From contig JAHYYS010000041.1 in the NCBI GenBank assembly GCA_019424865.1, forward strand, positions 1-23,427: DNA of 23,427 bases, read 5' to 3'. The translations under genes were made by a program, and so were the position numbers. The stretch comes from a bacterium. Its GTDB lineage: Bacteria; Bacillota; Clostridia; Oscillospirales; Oscillospiraceae. Under the pieces are notes generated by a model. That model made no database searches. It saw only the letters and a program-made list of their open reading frames with translations, and was not told where the DNA came from. Positions 1-6,481 of the stretch are shown here, one piece after another (position 1 is the first letter of the stretch; every line of letters begins with the position of its first letter).

Positions 1-1419
1 GCAGTAGAACACGGGGATGGGCAGGCCCCAGCGGCGCTGGCGGGAGATGCACCAGTCGGCGCGCTCCAGAATCATGGACTTCATCCGGTCGATGCCCCAG
101 GCGGGCACCCAGCGCACATCATCGCAGGCGGCGCAGGCCTCGTCCTTGAAGGACTCCACCGAGCAGAACCACTGGGGGGTGGCCCGGAAGATGATGGGCT
201 TTTTGCAGCGCCAGCAGTGGGGATAGGAGTGGACAATCTCCTCGCTGGCAAAGAGCATGCCGCTCTCCTTCATGTCCTGAAGGATGACGGGGTTGCTCTC
301 CTCCGTCTTCATGCCCGCATATTTCCCGGCATACTCCGTGTGGCGGCCCCGGTCATCCACGGGCACCACCAGCTCCACCTGATAGCGCTTGCAGGTCTCG
401 TAGTCGTCCGCGCCGAAGCCGGGGGCGGTGTGGACGCAGCCGGTGCCGGAGTCCATGGTGACATACTCGGCGCAGCACAGCAGGGAGTCCTTGTCCAGGA
501 ACGGGTGGCGGGCCTTCATATACTCAAAGTCAGCGCCCTGGAACTGTTTGATGATTTCATAGTGCTCGATGCCGCCCACCTGCATCACCTTGGAGCAAAG
601 GGCCTCTGCCAGGATATACTGCTCCCCGTTGTCCGCCTTCACCAGCACATAGCTCTCCCGGGGGTGGACGGCGATAGCCATGTTGCCGGGCAGGGTCCAG
701 ATGGTGGTGGTCCAGATGAGGAAGTAGGTCTTGTCCAGATCGCCGTACTGGGAGAGCTTGCCCAGGTCATCCTTCACCGGGAACTTCACATACACGGTGG
801 TACAGGGGTCGTCCTGATACTCAATCTCCGCCTCGGCCAGGGCGGTTTCGTCGTGGGGGCACCAGTACACGGGCTTGAGGCCCTTGTAGATATACCCCTT
901 CTTGTACATGGCGCCGAAGACCTTGACCTCCTCGGCCTCAAAGCCCGGGTCCATGGTCTTGTAGGGGTGCTCCCAGTCGCCCAGGACGCCCATGCGCTTG
1001 AAGCCCTCCATCTGGATGTCGATATATTTCTGGGCGTAGTTGTGGCAGGCGGTGCGGAATTCAGCCACGCTCATGTTCTTGCGGTTGAGCTTCTGCTCCT
1101 TGATAATGGCGCTCTCAATGGGCATGCCGTGGTTGTCCCAGCCGGGGATATAGGGGGTGTAGTACCCGCGCATGGCATAGGACCGGGTGATGAAGTCCTT
1201 GATGGACTTGTTCAGGGCGTGGCCCATGTGCAGCCCGCCGTTGGAGAAGGGAGGGCCGTCGTGAAGAGAGAACAGGGGCTTGCCCTCGTTCTTCTTCAGC
1301 AGCTCGTGATACAGGTCCAGCTTGTTCCAGTTTTCCAGCATCCCGGGCTCCCGGGCGGGCAGGCCGGCCCGCATGGGAAAGTCGGTCTTGGGCAGGTTGA
1401 TGGTCTTGTTGTAGTCCAT
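1..1419 (-). CDS. ileS: isoleucyl-tRNA synthetase, N-terminal part (runs off the left edge)
   Basis: Class I aminoacyl-tRNA synthetase that charges tRNA-Ile in the cytoplasm. The 473 visible codons begin MDYNKTINLPKTDFPMRAGLP, typical of bacterial IleS. They contain the HIGH-type ATP-binding motif (GGLHMGHAL, about residue 60), the IleS signature GWDNHGMPIE and the start of the CP1 editing domain (WTTTIWTLPGN and GTGCVHTAPGFGADD). The fragment ends in ISRQRRWGLPIPVFYC, where the protein returns to the catalytic core; the KMSKS loop and anticodon-binding domain lie outside the window. The ATG at 1417-1419 is chosen because GGAGG stands about 8 bases upstream. A T-box leader precedes the gene, which independently supports the identity. 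Family assignment is secure; only completeness is unknown. Confidence 0.97.
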   Translation of the reverse strand, partial: MDYNKTINLPKTDFPMRAGLPAREPGMLENWNKLDLYHELLKKNEGKPLFSLHDGPPFSNGGLHMGHALNKSIKDFITRSYAMRGYYTPYIPGWDNHGMPIESAIIKEQKLNRKNMSVAEFRTACHNYAQKYIDIQMEGFKRMGVLGDWEHPYKTMDPGFEAEEVKVFGAMYKKGYIYKGLKPVYWCPHDETALAEAEIEYQDDPCTTVYVKFPVKDDLGKLSQYGDLDKTYFLIWTTTIWTLPGNMAIAVHPRESYVLVKADNGEQYILAEALCSKVMQVGGIEHYEIIKQFQGADFEYMKARHPFLDKDSLLCCAEYVTMDSGTGCVHTAPGFGADDYETCKRYQVELVVPVDDRGRHTEYAGKYAGMKTEESNPVILQDMKESGMLFASEEIVHSYPHCWRCKKPIIFRATPQWFCSVESFKDEACAACDDVRWVPAWGIDRMKSMILERADWCISRQRRWGLPIPVFYC

Positions 1420-1465
1420 GGGTTTTGATTCCTCCGTTTTATGTGAAAATGGATTGTATCATTTT

Positions 1466-1540
1466 GCAGGGGCGGATATCATCCGCCCGCGTAGGCGCGC
1501 AAACTTTACCAGGGGGCGGGCGGCTGATAGCCGCCCCTGC
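1466..1540. repeat. REP-like inverted repeat in the ileS leader
   Basis: Two 25-base arms (1466-1490 and 1516-1540) are inverted copies of each other with two differences. Each arm is itself a hairpin: GGCGGAU-AUC-AUCCGCC in the left arm and GGCGGCU-AUC-AGCCGCC in the right arm. The two differences are one compensatory base-pair swap (A-U against C-G), so the fold is conserved. The element lies between the T-box terminator and the ileS ribosome binding site, so it is transcribed in the read-through mRNA. Confidence 0.75.
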
Positions 1541-1560
1541 ACGCGCAGGGCAGCATTCCG

Positions 1561-1828
1561 CAAAATAAAAACGCCCCTGTCTCTGCAAAGAGACAAAGGC
1601 GTAGAAAAAACCTCTGCGGTACCACTCTTCTTGCCGGGCAGATCGCGGCCCGGCCACTCAAGCTGTGCCCGATAACGGGGGCGGCCGGAGGGGCCTACTG
1701 ACAGTTCAGCCCTCAGCTCCAAGGTGATGTTCCCCGTCCTCTCCCGTCCGCCTTGCACCAAAACGGCGGCTCTCTGTGCGGCTTGAAGCCGGGTACTTGT
1801 CCTTTTCCTCGCATTTGTGCGGTATTCG
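1561..1828 (-). promoter_or_regulatory. T-box leader of ileS (AUC isoleucine specifier)
   Basis: A tRNA-sensing leader that lets RNA polymerase continue into ileS when uncharged tRNA-Ile accumulates. Read on the minus strand it shows the T-box sequence AAGAGUGGUACCGCAGAGG (1611-1629), whose UGGN pairs with the tRNA acceptor end. Upstream is a Stem I region with AGAGAG and GGUGCAAGGCGG elements. The strand then reads GAACAUCACCUUGGAG, in which AUC (1726-1728) sits where the specifier codon is expected and is followed by the usual A. A terminator hairpin and U-run follow the T-box. The specifier agrees with the gene downstream. I did not fold the whole Stem I. Confidence 0.93.
1563..1602 (-). 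terminator. T-box leader terminator (attenuator)
   Basis: On the minus strand the arms ACGCC..UGUCUC and GAGACA..GGCGU form a stem interrupted by small internal mismatches, followed by UUUUUAUUUU. It starts nine bases after the T-box sequence, as expected for the attenuator that competes with the antiterminator fold. Confidence 0.88.
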
Positions 1829-1834
1829 CACACT

Positions 1835-1863
1835 ATCTTATCCGCTTTTTGGGGAATTGTCAA
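1835..1863 (-). promoter_or_regulatory. ileS promoter
   Basis: On the minus strand TTGACA (1858-1863), a 17-base spacer and TAAGAT (1835-1840). Transcription would begin near 1828, just before the T-box Stem I, so position and strength fit. Confidence 0.8.
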
Positions 1864-1956
1864 GAAAAAAGTGGGACCGGGCCCCTGAAATGCTGCAGAG
1901 ACGGCCCGCTGCCGCCGCAGAACAGTTTTTTTACACAAATCTTCAGGGAATTTTAA

Positions 1957-1985
1957 TTCCTTTTTTCCGAAAGGTATGCTATACT
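1957..1985 (+). promoter_or_regulatory. probable glf promoter (extended -10)
   Basis: TATACT (1980-1985) preceded by TG one base away makes an extended -10. The -35 (TTCCTT near 1957) is weak. A short inverted repeat, GGAATT-TT-AATTCC at 1947-1960, overlaps the -35 position and could be an operator. The 11-base word TATGCTATACT recurs exactly in the promoter before the response regulator gene. Confidence 0.55.
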
Positions 1986-2039
1986 AGGGCACAGAATGGG
2001 CCGTTTGTTTTCAAATGCCCTGGAAAGGATGAATTCGTC

Positions 2040-3215
2040 TTGACGCATCAATATGACGCCCTGATTGCCGGCGCGGGCTATGCCGGCGCTGTGACCGCCC
2101 GGGCGCTGGCCGAGGGCGGGAAGCGGGTGCTGGTGCTGGAACGCCGGCCCCATGCAGGCGGGAACGCCTATGACTGTGCGGACCAGGCCGGCGTGTTGGT
2201 TCACCAGTACGGACCGCATATCTTCCACACCAACGACAAGCGGGTGTTTGACTGGCTGTCCCGCTTTACCCAGTGGCGGGATTACCAGCACCGGGTCATT
2301 GCCAATATCCCCGATGAAAAGACCGGGGGGCGGATGACCTATCCGGTGCCCTTCAACCTCACCTCGCTGGAGACCGCCTTCGGGGCCGAGGAAGGAAAGC
2401 GGCTGGGGGACAAGCTCATCGCCGCCTATGGGGCGGAGCGCAAGGTCACCATCCTGGAGCTGCGGCAGAACCCGGATCCCGAGATCAGCGCCCTGGCCGA
2501 CTATGTGTACGAGCACGTGTTCGTCCACTACACCATGAAGCAGTGGGGCCAGACCCCCGAGGAGATCGACCCCAACACCACTGCCCGGGTGCCCGTGTTC
2601 CTCTCCCGGGATGACCGCTACTTTCAGGATACCTATCAGGGCATGCCGCTGGAGGGCTACACCGCCATGTTCCGCCGGATGCTGGACCATCCCAATATCA
2701 CCCTGGAGCTGGGGACAGACGCCCTGAACCGGCTGGACCTGTCGGGGGAGGTGCTGAAGGCGGACGGCGTACCCTTTGAGGGGCCTGTGATCTATACCGG
2801 TCAGGCCGACGAGCTGTTCCGCTTCCGGCTGGGCCCGCTGCCCTACCGCACTCTGGACTTCCGGTTCGAGACCCTGGCGCAGGACGATTTCCAGGGCTAC
2901 GGCACGGTGAATTACACCGTGGACGAGGACTATACCCGCATCACCGAGTTCAAGCACCTCACCGGACAGGAGAAGCCCGGCGTTACCACCATTGTAAAGG
3001 AGTACTCCCGGGCCTATACCGGGGCGGAGGGGGAGATCCCCTACTACGCCATCATCAACCCCGAAAACAACGCCCTGTACCAGAAGTATCAGGAGATGGC
3101 AGCGCATTTCCCCAACCTGCATCTGCTGGGCCGGCTGGCCGAGTACAAATACTATAATATGGATGCCATTGCAGGGCGAGCGCTGGATCTGGCGGAAACG
3201 CTGTTAACCAAATGA
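2040..3215 (+). CDS. glf: UDP-galactopyranose mutase
   Basis: FAD enzyme of the cytoplasm that interconverts UDP-galactopyranose and UDP-galactofuranose, the donor for galactofuranose in surface glycans. The 391-residue product is normal length. It begins with the dinucleotide-binding motif GAGYAGA and ERRPHAGGNAYD. It also carries the mutase signatures QYGPHIFHTND, TYPVPFNL, KQWGQTPEEID and VPVFLSRDDRYFQDTYQGMP (with the active-site arginine), then YTGQADELF, YGTVNYT and LGRLAEYKYYNMD near the C-terminus. The start is taken as TTG at 2040, after AAGGA and ten bases upstream; the reading frame is open further 5', but the family begins at YDALIAGAG and the promoter lies at 1957-1985. It is followed by a GT2 gene. 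The last 17 codons are duplicated downstream. Confidence 0.96.
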   Translation: MTHQYDALIAGAGYAGAVTARALAEGGKRVLVLERRPHAGGNAYDCADQAGVLVHQYGPHIFHTNDKRVFDWLSRFTQWRDYQHRVIANIPDEKTGGRMTYPVPFNLTSLETAFGAEEGKRLGDKLIAAYGAERKVTILELRQNPDPEISALADYVYEHVFVHYTMKQWGQTPEEIDPNTTARVPVFLSRDDRYFQDTYQGMPLEGYTAMFRRMLDHPNITLELGTDALNRLDLSGEVLKADGVPFEGPVIYTGQADELFRFRLGPLPYRTLDFRFETLAQDDFQGYGTVNYTVDEDYTRITEFKHLTGQEKPGVTTIVKEYSRAYTGAEGEIPYYAIINPENNALYQKYQEMAAHFPNLHLLGRLAEYKYYNMDAIAGRALDLAETLLTK

Positions 3216-3221
3216 AAGCCC
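3161..3221 (+). repeat. 61-bp direct repeat, copy 1 (glf 3' end)
   Basis: This stretch covers the last 17 codons and stop of glf plus six bases. It recurs at 3316-3376 with a single difference, GAT against GAC in the codon for the same aspartate. The copies are 155 bases apart start to start, separated by 94 unique bases. Confidence 0.95.
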
Positions 3222-3370
3222 AGCGAAGCGGGTTTCATTTGGAGAGGAGGAGCAGCAAAATGAGCGAGCTTTCGGCTCTGGCCGGAAGCGAGGGATATGC
3301 AGCTTGCTCCGACGAGGATGCCATTGCAGGGCGAGCGCTGGACCTGGCGGAAACGCTGTTAACCAAATGA
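3212..3370 (+). CDS. possible small protein sharing its C-terminus with Glf
   Basis: An open frame of 52 codons starts at an ATG that overlaps the glf stop (ATGA). Inside it, ATG 3260 follows a very strong ribosome binding site (GGAGAGGAGG at 3241-3250) and would give 36 residues beginning MSELSALAGSEGYAACSDE. Both end in DAIAGRALDLAETLLTK, identical to the last 17 residues of Glf, because the glf 3' end is duplicated in the same frame. The only base difference between the copies is synonymous. I know no family for the N-terminal part. It may be a real small protein, or debris of a duplication that happens to be open. Confidence 0.3.
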   Translation: MKAQRSGFHLERRSSKMSELSALAGSEGYAACSDEDAIAGRALDLAETLLTK

Positions 3371-3376
3371 AAGCCC
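3316..3376 (+). repeat. 61-bp direct repeat, copy 2
   Basis: Second copy of the glf 3' end (60 of 61 bases identical), lying between glf and the glycosyltransferase gene. The unique 94 bases between copies include a hairpin formed by CUUUCGGC and GCCGGAAG around UCUG (3268-3287). Just before it, AAATGAAAGCCC (3211-3222) can pair with GGGTTTCATTT (3230-3240), with one bulge. Confidence 0.95.
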
Positions 3377-3486
3377 GGTGCGGCCTTGCCCGGCACAGGG
3401 CCTGGGCGGTGCCGGAATCCGCCCGCAGGCCCCTTGCACATGAGAACTTTTTTGCGGAATGAAACTGAAAACGGAGAGAAATAACA

Positions 3487-4515
3487 ATGGATAAACTGAT
3501 CACCTTTGCCGTTCCCTGCTACAACTCCGCCGCCTATATGGAGCACTGTGTGGAGACGCTGCTGCAGGGGGGCGACGACATTGAGATCATCCTGGTGGAT
3601 GACGGGTCCACCAGGGACGAGACTCCGGCCATCTGCGACCGGTATCAGGAGCAGTACCCCGACATCGTCCGGGCCATCCACCAGGAGAACGGCGGCCACG
3701 GCGAGGGGGTGAACTGCGGGCTGCGCAACGCCCGGGGCATCTACTACAAGGTGGTGGACTCGGACGACTGGGTGGACGTCCACGCCCTGCACCAGGCTCT
3801 GGACAAGCTGCGGCAGTTTACCCGGGACGGCAAGCCCATTGATATGATGATTTGCAACTATGTCTATGAGCACGCCGAAACCAAGAGCCAGCGGGTGATG
3901 CACTACCGCAACGTGTTCCCCCGGGGGCGGGTGTTCGGATGGGATCAGATTGGCCGCTTCCGCCCCTCCCAGTACCTGCTGATGCACAGCGTCATCTACC
4001 GCACCCAGCTGCTGCGGGACTGCGGGCTGGAGCTGCCCAAGCACACCTTCTATGTGGACAACATCTTTGTCTATCAGCCCCTGCCCTCTGTGCGGAACAT
4101 GTACTATCTGGATGTAGACCTGTATCGCTACTTCATCGGCCGGGCCGACCAGTCTGTCAACGAAAAGGTGATGGTCAGCCGGGTGGATCAGCAGCTGCGG
4201 GTCACCTATCAGATGATTGACTCCCACGACCTGCGCCAGGTGTCGGCAGAGCATAAGAAGCTGGGGCGGTACATGTTCAACTATCTGGCCATGATGATGG
4301 CGATCTCCACCATCTTCCTGATCCTGGCCAACACCCCGGAGTCTTTGGGGAAAAAGACCCAGCTGTGGGAGTACCTGCGCACTGTGGACGCGGGTATTTA
4401 CCACAAGATGAAATACCGGGCGGTTTCGGCCTTTACCAACTTCCCCGGCTATCAGGGCCGGAAGCTGTCGGTGGGGCTGTACCGGCTGGCCCGGAAAATC
4501 TACAAGTTCAACTGA
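3487..4515 (+). CDS. family 2 glycosyltransferase
   Basis: A 342-residue GT-A fold glycosyltransferase that would add a sugar from a nucleotide-sugar donor to a growing surface glycan at the cytoplasmic face of the membrane. The N-terminus ITFAVPCYNSAAYMEHCVETLL, the donor-binding ILVDDGSTRDET (residues 35-46) and the metal-binding DSDD (91-94) are textbook GT2. The C-terminal third lacks clear transmembrane helices but has hydrophobic and basic stretches (MFNYLAMMMAISTIFLIL, LYRLARKIYKFN) that could touch the membrane. GGAGAGA stands a few bases before the ATG. Lying 271 bases after glf on the same strand, it could be a galactofuranosyltransferase, but nothing in the sequence fixes the donor. 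A bidirectional terminator follows. Confidence 0.9.
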   Translation: MDKLITFAVPCYNSAAYMEHCVETLLQGGDDIEIILVDDGSTRDETPAICDRYQEQYPDIVRAIHQENGGHGEGVNCGLRNARGIYYKVVDSDDWVDVHALHQALDKLRQFTRDGKPIDMMICNYVYEHAETKSQRVMHYRNVFPRGRVFGWDQIGRFRPSQYLLMHSVIYRTQLLRDCGLELPKHTFYVDNIFVYQPLPSVRNMYYLDVDLYRYFIGRADQSVNEKVMVSRVDQQLRVTYQMIDSHDLRQVSAEHKKLGRYMFNYLAMMMAISTIFLILANTPESLGKKTQLWEYLRTVDAGIYHKMKYRAVSAFTNFPGYQGRKLSVGLYRLARKIYKFN

Positions 4516-4531
4516 GCTGCGACAGGCATAA

Positions 4532-4570
4532 GCGGGCGGCGCTCCCCCAAAGGAGCGCCGCCCGCTGTTT
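4532..4570. terminator. bidirectional terminator between the GT2 gene and lexA
   Basis: A perfect 14-bp GC-rich stem (4532-4545 with 4552-4565) around CCCAAA, followed by TGTTTCTCTGTTTGG on the plus strand. It sits between two convergent genes, 16 bases after the GT2 stop and 18 bases before the end of lexA. The U-run is broken, so efficiency is uncertain. Confidence 0.75.
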
Positions 4571-4583
4571 CTCTGTTTGGTTT

Positions 4584-5192
4584 TCAGTACCGGCGTACCA
4601 CGGCCACCACTTTTCCGATGATTTGGGCGTCGTCGCCGTTGATGGGGGCATAGGCGTCGTTAGCCGGCAGCAGCCAGGTGTGGCCGTCCTTCCGGCGCAG
4701 AGTCTTGACCGTGGCCTCGTCCTCAAACAAGGCCACCACAATCTCCCCGTTATAGGCCTCCTGCTGCCGGTGGACCACCACCAGATCGCCGGGCAGAATG
4801 CCGGCCCCCAGCATGGACTCGCCCCGCACCTTCAGGGCAAAGTGCTCTCCGGACAGGCCCTGGGTGTCAAAGGTCAGATAATCCTCGATATACTCCTGGG
4901 CCAGGATGGGAGCGCCCGCGGCCACATTGCCCAGTACGGGGATCTGGTTGGCCTGGGGGTCGGCCTCCTCCGCTGCGCCGGCATGGGTCAGGGTGATGGC
5001 CCGGGTTTTGCCCTCGGTCTTGACAATCACGCCGGCCTCCTCCAGCCCCTTCAGGTGGAAGTGGACGGTGGAGGGGGACTTCAGCCCCACTGCGGCCCCG
5101 ATTTCCCGGACCGAAGGGGGGTAGCCGTGCTGGGACAAGAAGGCGAGAATATAGTCGTAAATCTGCTGCTGCTTGGCGGTCAGTTTAGCCAT
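4584..5192 (-). CDS. lexA: LexA, SOS repressor
   Basis: Represses DNA-damage genes and cleaves itself when RecA filaments form. The 202-residue product has an N-terminal winged helix (residues 1-65, with PPSVREIGAAVGLKSPSTVHFHL as recognition region). The self-cleavage site is Ala92-Gly93 in VAAGAP, the catalytic serine is Ser126 in KVRGESM, and the catalytic lysine is Lys163 in ATVKTL. The serine-lysine spacing of 37 equals that of E. coli LexA. The start is the ATG at 5190-5192 after AAAGGAG; an open frame extends 23 codons upstream but crosses the promoter and operators. It is convergent with the GT2 gene and divergent from the phosphorylase gene. Confidence 0.97.
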   Translation of the reverse strand: MAKLTAKQQQIYDYILAFLSQHGYPPSVREIGAAVGLKSPSTVHFHLKGLEEAGVIVKTEGKTRAITLTHAGAAEEADPQANQIPVLGNVAAGAPILAQEYIEDYLTFDTQGLSGEHFALKVRGESMLGAGILPGDLVVVHRQQEAYNGEIVVALFEDEATVKTLRRKDGHTWLLPANDAYAPINGDDAQIIGKVVAVVRRY

Positions 5193-5232
5193 GATGGAGC
5201 TCCTTTCAGCAGGACGGACTTTAATTTTGTTT

Positions 5233-5261
5233 ATTTTATCATACGTCTGTACGAATGTCAA
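5233..5261 (-). promoter_or_regulatory. lexA promoter
   Basis: On the minus strand TTGACA (5256-5261), a 17-base spacer and TAAAAT (5233-5238). One LexA operator overlaps the -35 and a second, weaker one lies in the spacer, which is the arrangement expected for self-repression. Confidence 0.85.
5241..5252. promoter_or_regulatory. possible second LexA operator
   Basis: ATACGTCTGTAC has the TAC-N4-GTA symmetry of a degenerate LexA box and matches the 14-base consensus at about 11 positions when read on the minus strand. Its centre is 19 bp from the stronger box, close to two helical turns, and it lies between the -35 and -10 of lexA. Confidence 0.5.
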
Positions 5262-5272
5262 ACGAATGTTTC
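5259..5272. promoter_or_regulatory. LexA operator (SOS box)
   Basis: CAAACGAATGTTTC matches the Bacillus-type box CGAACRNRYGTTYC at 13 of 14 positions. It covers the lexA -35 hexamer, so bound LexA would block polymerase. Confidence 0.85.
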
Positions 5273-5298
5273 ACGGCCTCCGCCCGGGGAGAAAAACC

Positions 5299-5327
5299 TT
5301 GAGACACAGGGCGGGAAGCGGTATAAT
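5299..5327 (+). promoter_or_regulatory. promoter of the uridine phosphorylase gene
   Basis: TTGAGA (5299-5304), exactly 17 bases, then a consensus TATAAT (5322-5327). The leader to the ATG is about 50 bases. The main LexA box is 27 bp upstream of this -35, so damage control of this gene is conceivable but not shown. Confidence 0.85.
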
Positions 5328-5383
5328 AGGGACAAACAACATGGCCGCACGTTCACCGGAGCGGCCCGGGGAGGTTTTATGGC

Positions 5384-6166
5384 ATGAAGGAAGCGGAGCG
5401 GCAGAGACAGTTTCACATTGACTGCGTCCAGGGAGACGTGGGGCGGTACTGCATTCTGCCCGGGGACCCGGGCCGGTGCGAGAGCATTGCCCGGTATTTT
5501 GAAGATGCGGTCCATGTCAGGACAAACCGGGAGTATACAACCTACACCGGGAAGCTGCTGGGGGAGACGGTGAGCGTGGTGTCCACCGGCATCGGCGGCC
5601 CCTCGGCGGCCATTGCCATGGAGGAGCTGTGCAACCTGGGCGCCCACACCTTTGTCCGGGTGGGGACCTGCGGCGGAATTGACCTGTCTGTCCAGAGCGG
5701 CGATGTGGTGGTGGCCACCGGCGCGGTTCGGATGGAGGGCACCAGCCGGGAGTACGCCCCCATTGAGTACCCGGCAGTTCCCGACTTTGCCGTGACCTGT
5801 GCCCTGACACAGGCCTGCCGCAGTCTGGGAAAGCGCTGGCACACCGGCGTGGTGCAGTGCAAGGACTCCTTTTATGGACAGCACTCCCCCCAGCGGATGC
5901 CGGTGTCCTTTGACCTGGAGCAGAAGTGGGAGGCGTGGAAGCGGCTGGGGGTTCTGGCCAGCGAGATGGAGTCGGCGGCACTGTTCACAGTGGCCGCCGC
6001 CCGGCGGGTGCGCTGCGGGTCGGTGTTCCATGTCATTTGGAACCAGGAGCGGGAGGCCGCCGGCCTGGATCAGGCGGAGTCCCATGACACTTCGGCCGCC
6101 ATTCAGGTGGGGGTGGAGGCGCTGAAGCTGCTGATCCGCCAGGACCGGGCGGAGAGCGGCCGATAA
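5384..6166 (+). CDS. udp: uridine phosphorylase-like nucleoside phosphorylase
   Basis: Cytoplasmic enzyme of pyrimidine salvage, splitting uridine with phosphate into uracil and ribose 1-phosphate. The 260-residue product is the usual length of the NP-I (PNP_UDP_1) family. It shows the phosphate-site CILPGDPGR (residues 22-30), VSTGIGGPSAAIAMEEL, the VRVGTCGGID motif, KDSFYGQHSP and the ribose-binding SEMESAALFTVA. The KDSFYGQ/SEMESA combination favours Udp over purine phosphorylases. ATG 5384 is preceded by GGGGAGG nine bases upstream; ATG 5379 would end after two codons. It is single and followed by a mobile-looking repeat before its probable terminator. Substrate range cannot be fixed from sequence. 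Confidence 0.9.
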   Translation: MKEAERQRQFHIDCVQGDVGRYCILPGDPGRCESIARYFEDAVHVRTNREYTTYTGKLLGETVSVVSTGIGGPSAAIAMEELCNLGAHTFVRVGTCGGIDLSVQSGDVVVATGAVRMEGTSREYAPIEYPAVPDFAVTCALTQACRSLGKRWHTGVVQCKDSFYGQHSPQRMPVSFDLEQKWEAWKRLGVLASEMESAALFTVAAARRVRCGSVFHVIWNQEREAAGLDQAESHDTSAAIQVGVEALKLLIRQDRAESGR

Positions 6167-6204
6167 CGCCATTCACGGCCCAGCTCTATCCGAACAGACG
6201 AATT

Positions 6205-6424
6205 GAGACTGTCGAAAAAGCCCTCCCGCAGGGAGTTCCTGCGGCCGCAGCTGCAGGAATAAAATTGAATCCGTCATTTCCGGCGGCGTGTACGTCGGAA
6301 ATGACACCTCTCACGAAAGACAGTCCGACTTTTTCTCAAGAAATCGAGGACTGTCTTTCGTGCTGCCTTTCTCGAAAAAGTGGCTTGTCAATTGCAATTG
6401 ACAAGCCACTTTTTCGACAGTCTC
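6205..6424. mobile_element. 220-bp MITE-like element with 16-bp terminal inverted repeats
   Basis: The ends are exact inverted copies: GAGACTGTCGAAAAAG (6205-6220) and its reverse complement (6409-6424). Inside are three more inverted structures: a 10-bp stem (6273-6282 with 6296-6305), a 15-bp stem (6312-6326 with 6348-6362) and a perfect 44-bp palindrome (6373-6416) that overlaps the right end. There is no gene in it. No clear target-site duplication flanks it. I call it MITE-like on structure only; it might instead be a REP-type or structured-RNA element. It separates the phosphorylase gene from its terminator. Confidence 0.6.
6373..6416. repeat. perfect 44-bp palindrome
   Basis: The left arm CGAAAAAGTGGCTTGTCAAT and its following T are matched by their exact complement on the other side of a central GC, so the whole 44 bases read the same on both strands. 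Its right end is part of the terminal repeat of the 6205-6424 element. Confidence 0.97.
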
Positions 6425-6425
6425 C

Positions 6426-6481
6426 CGCGCAGAAGAGCCGCCCAAAGGGCGGCCCTTCTGCGCGGAATTTTTTCTTTTTTT
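6426..6481 (+). terminator. strong intrinsic terminator
   Basis: An 18-bp stem with one mismatch (6426-6443 with 6447-6464) closes an AAA loop and is followed by TTTTTT-C-TTTTTTT. The U-run lies on the plus strand, so it ends transcripts from the phosphorylase gene, not from the converging ATPase gene. It begins two bases after the MITE-like element. Confidence 0.92.

Noticed and set aside
217..1428. 403-codon open frame on the plus strand
   Set aside because: It is the antisense shadow of ileS; its His/Val/Leu/Gly-rich translation matches no family and it has no ribosome binding site.
1776..2039. N-terminal extension of Glf from an upstream ATG
   Set aside because: It would run through the T-box leader and the glf promoter, and the family starts at YDALIAGAG just after the TTG.
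6426..6464. Terminator for the converging ATPase gene (minus strand)
   Set aside because: The U-run is on the plus-strand side only; read on the minus strand the hairpin is followed by GGGAGACTGTC.
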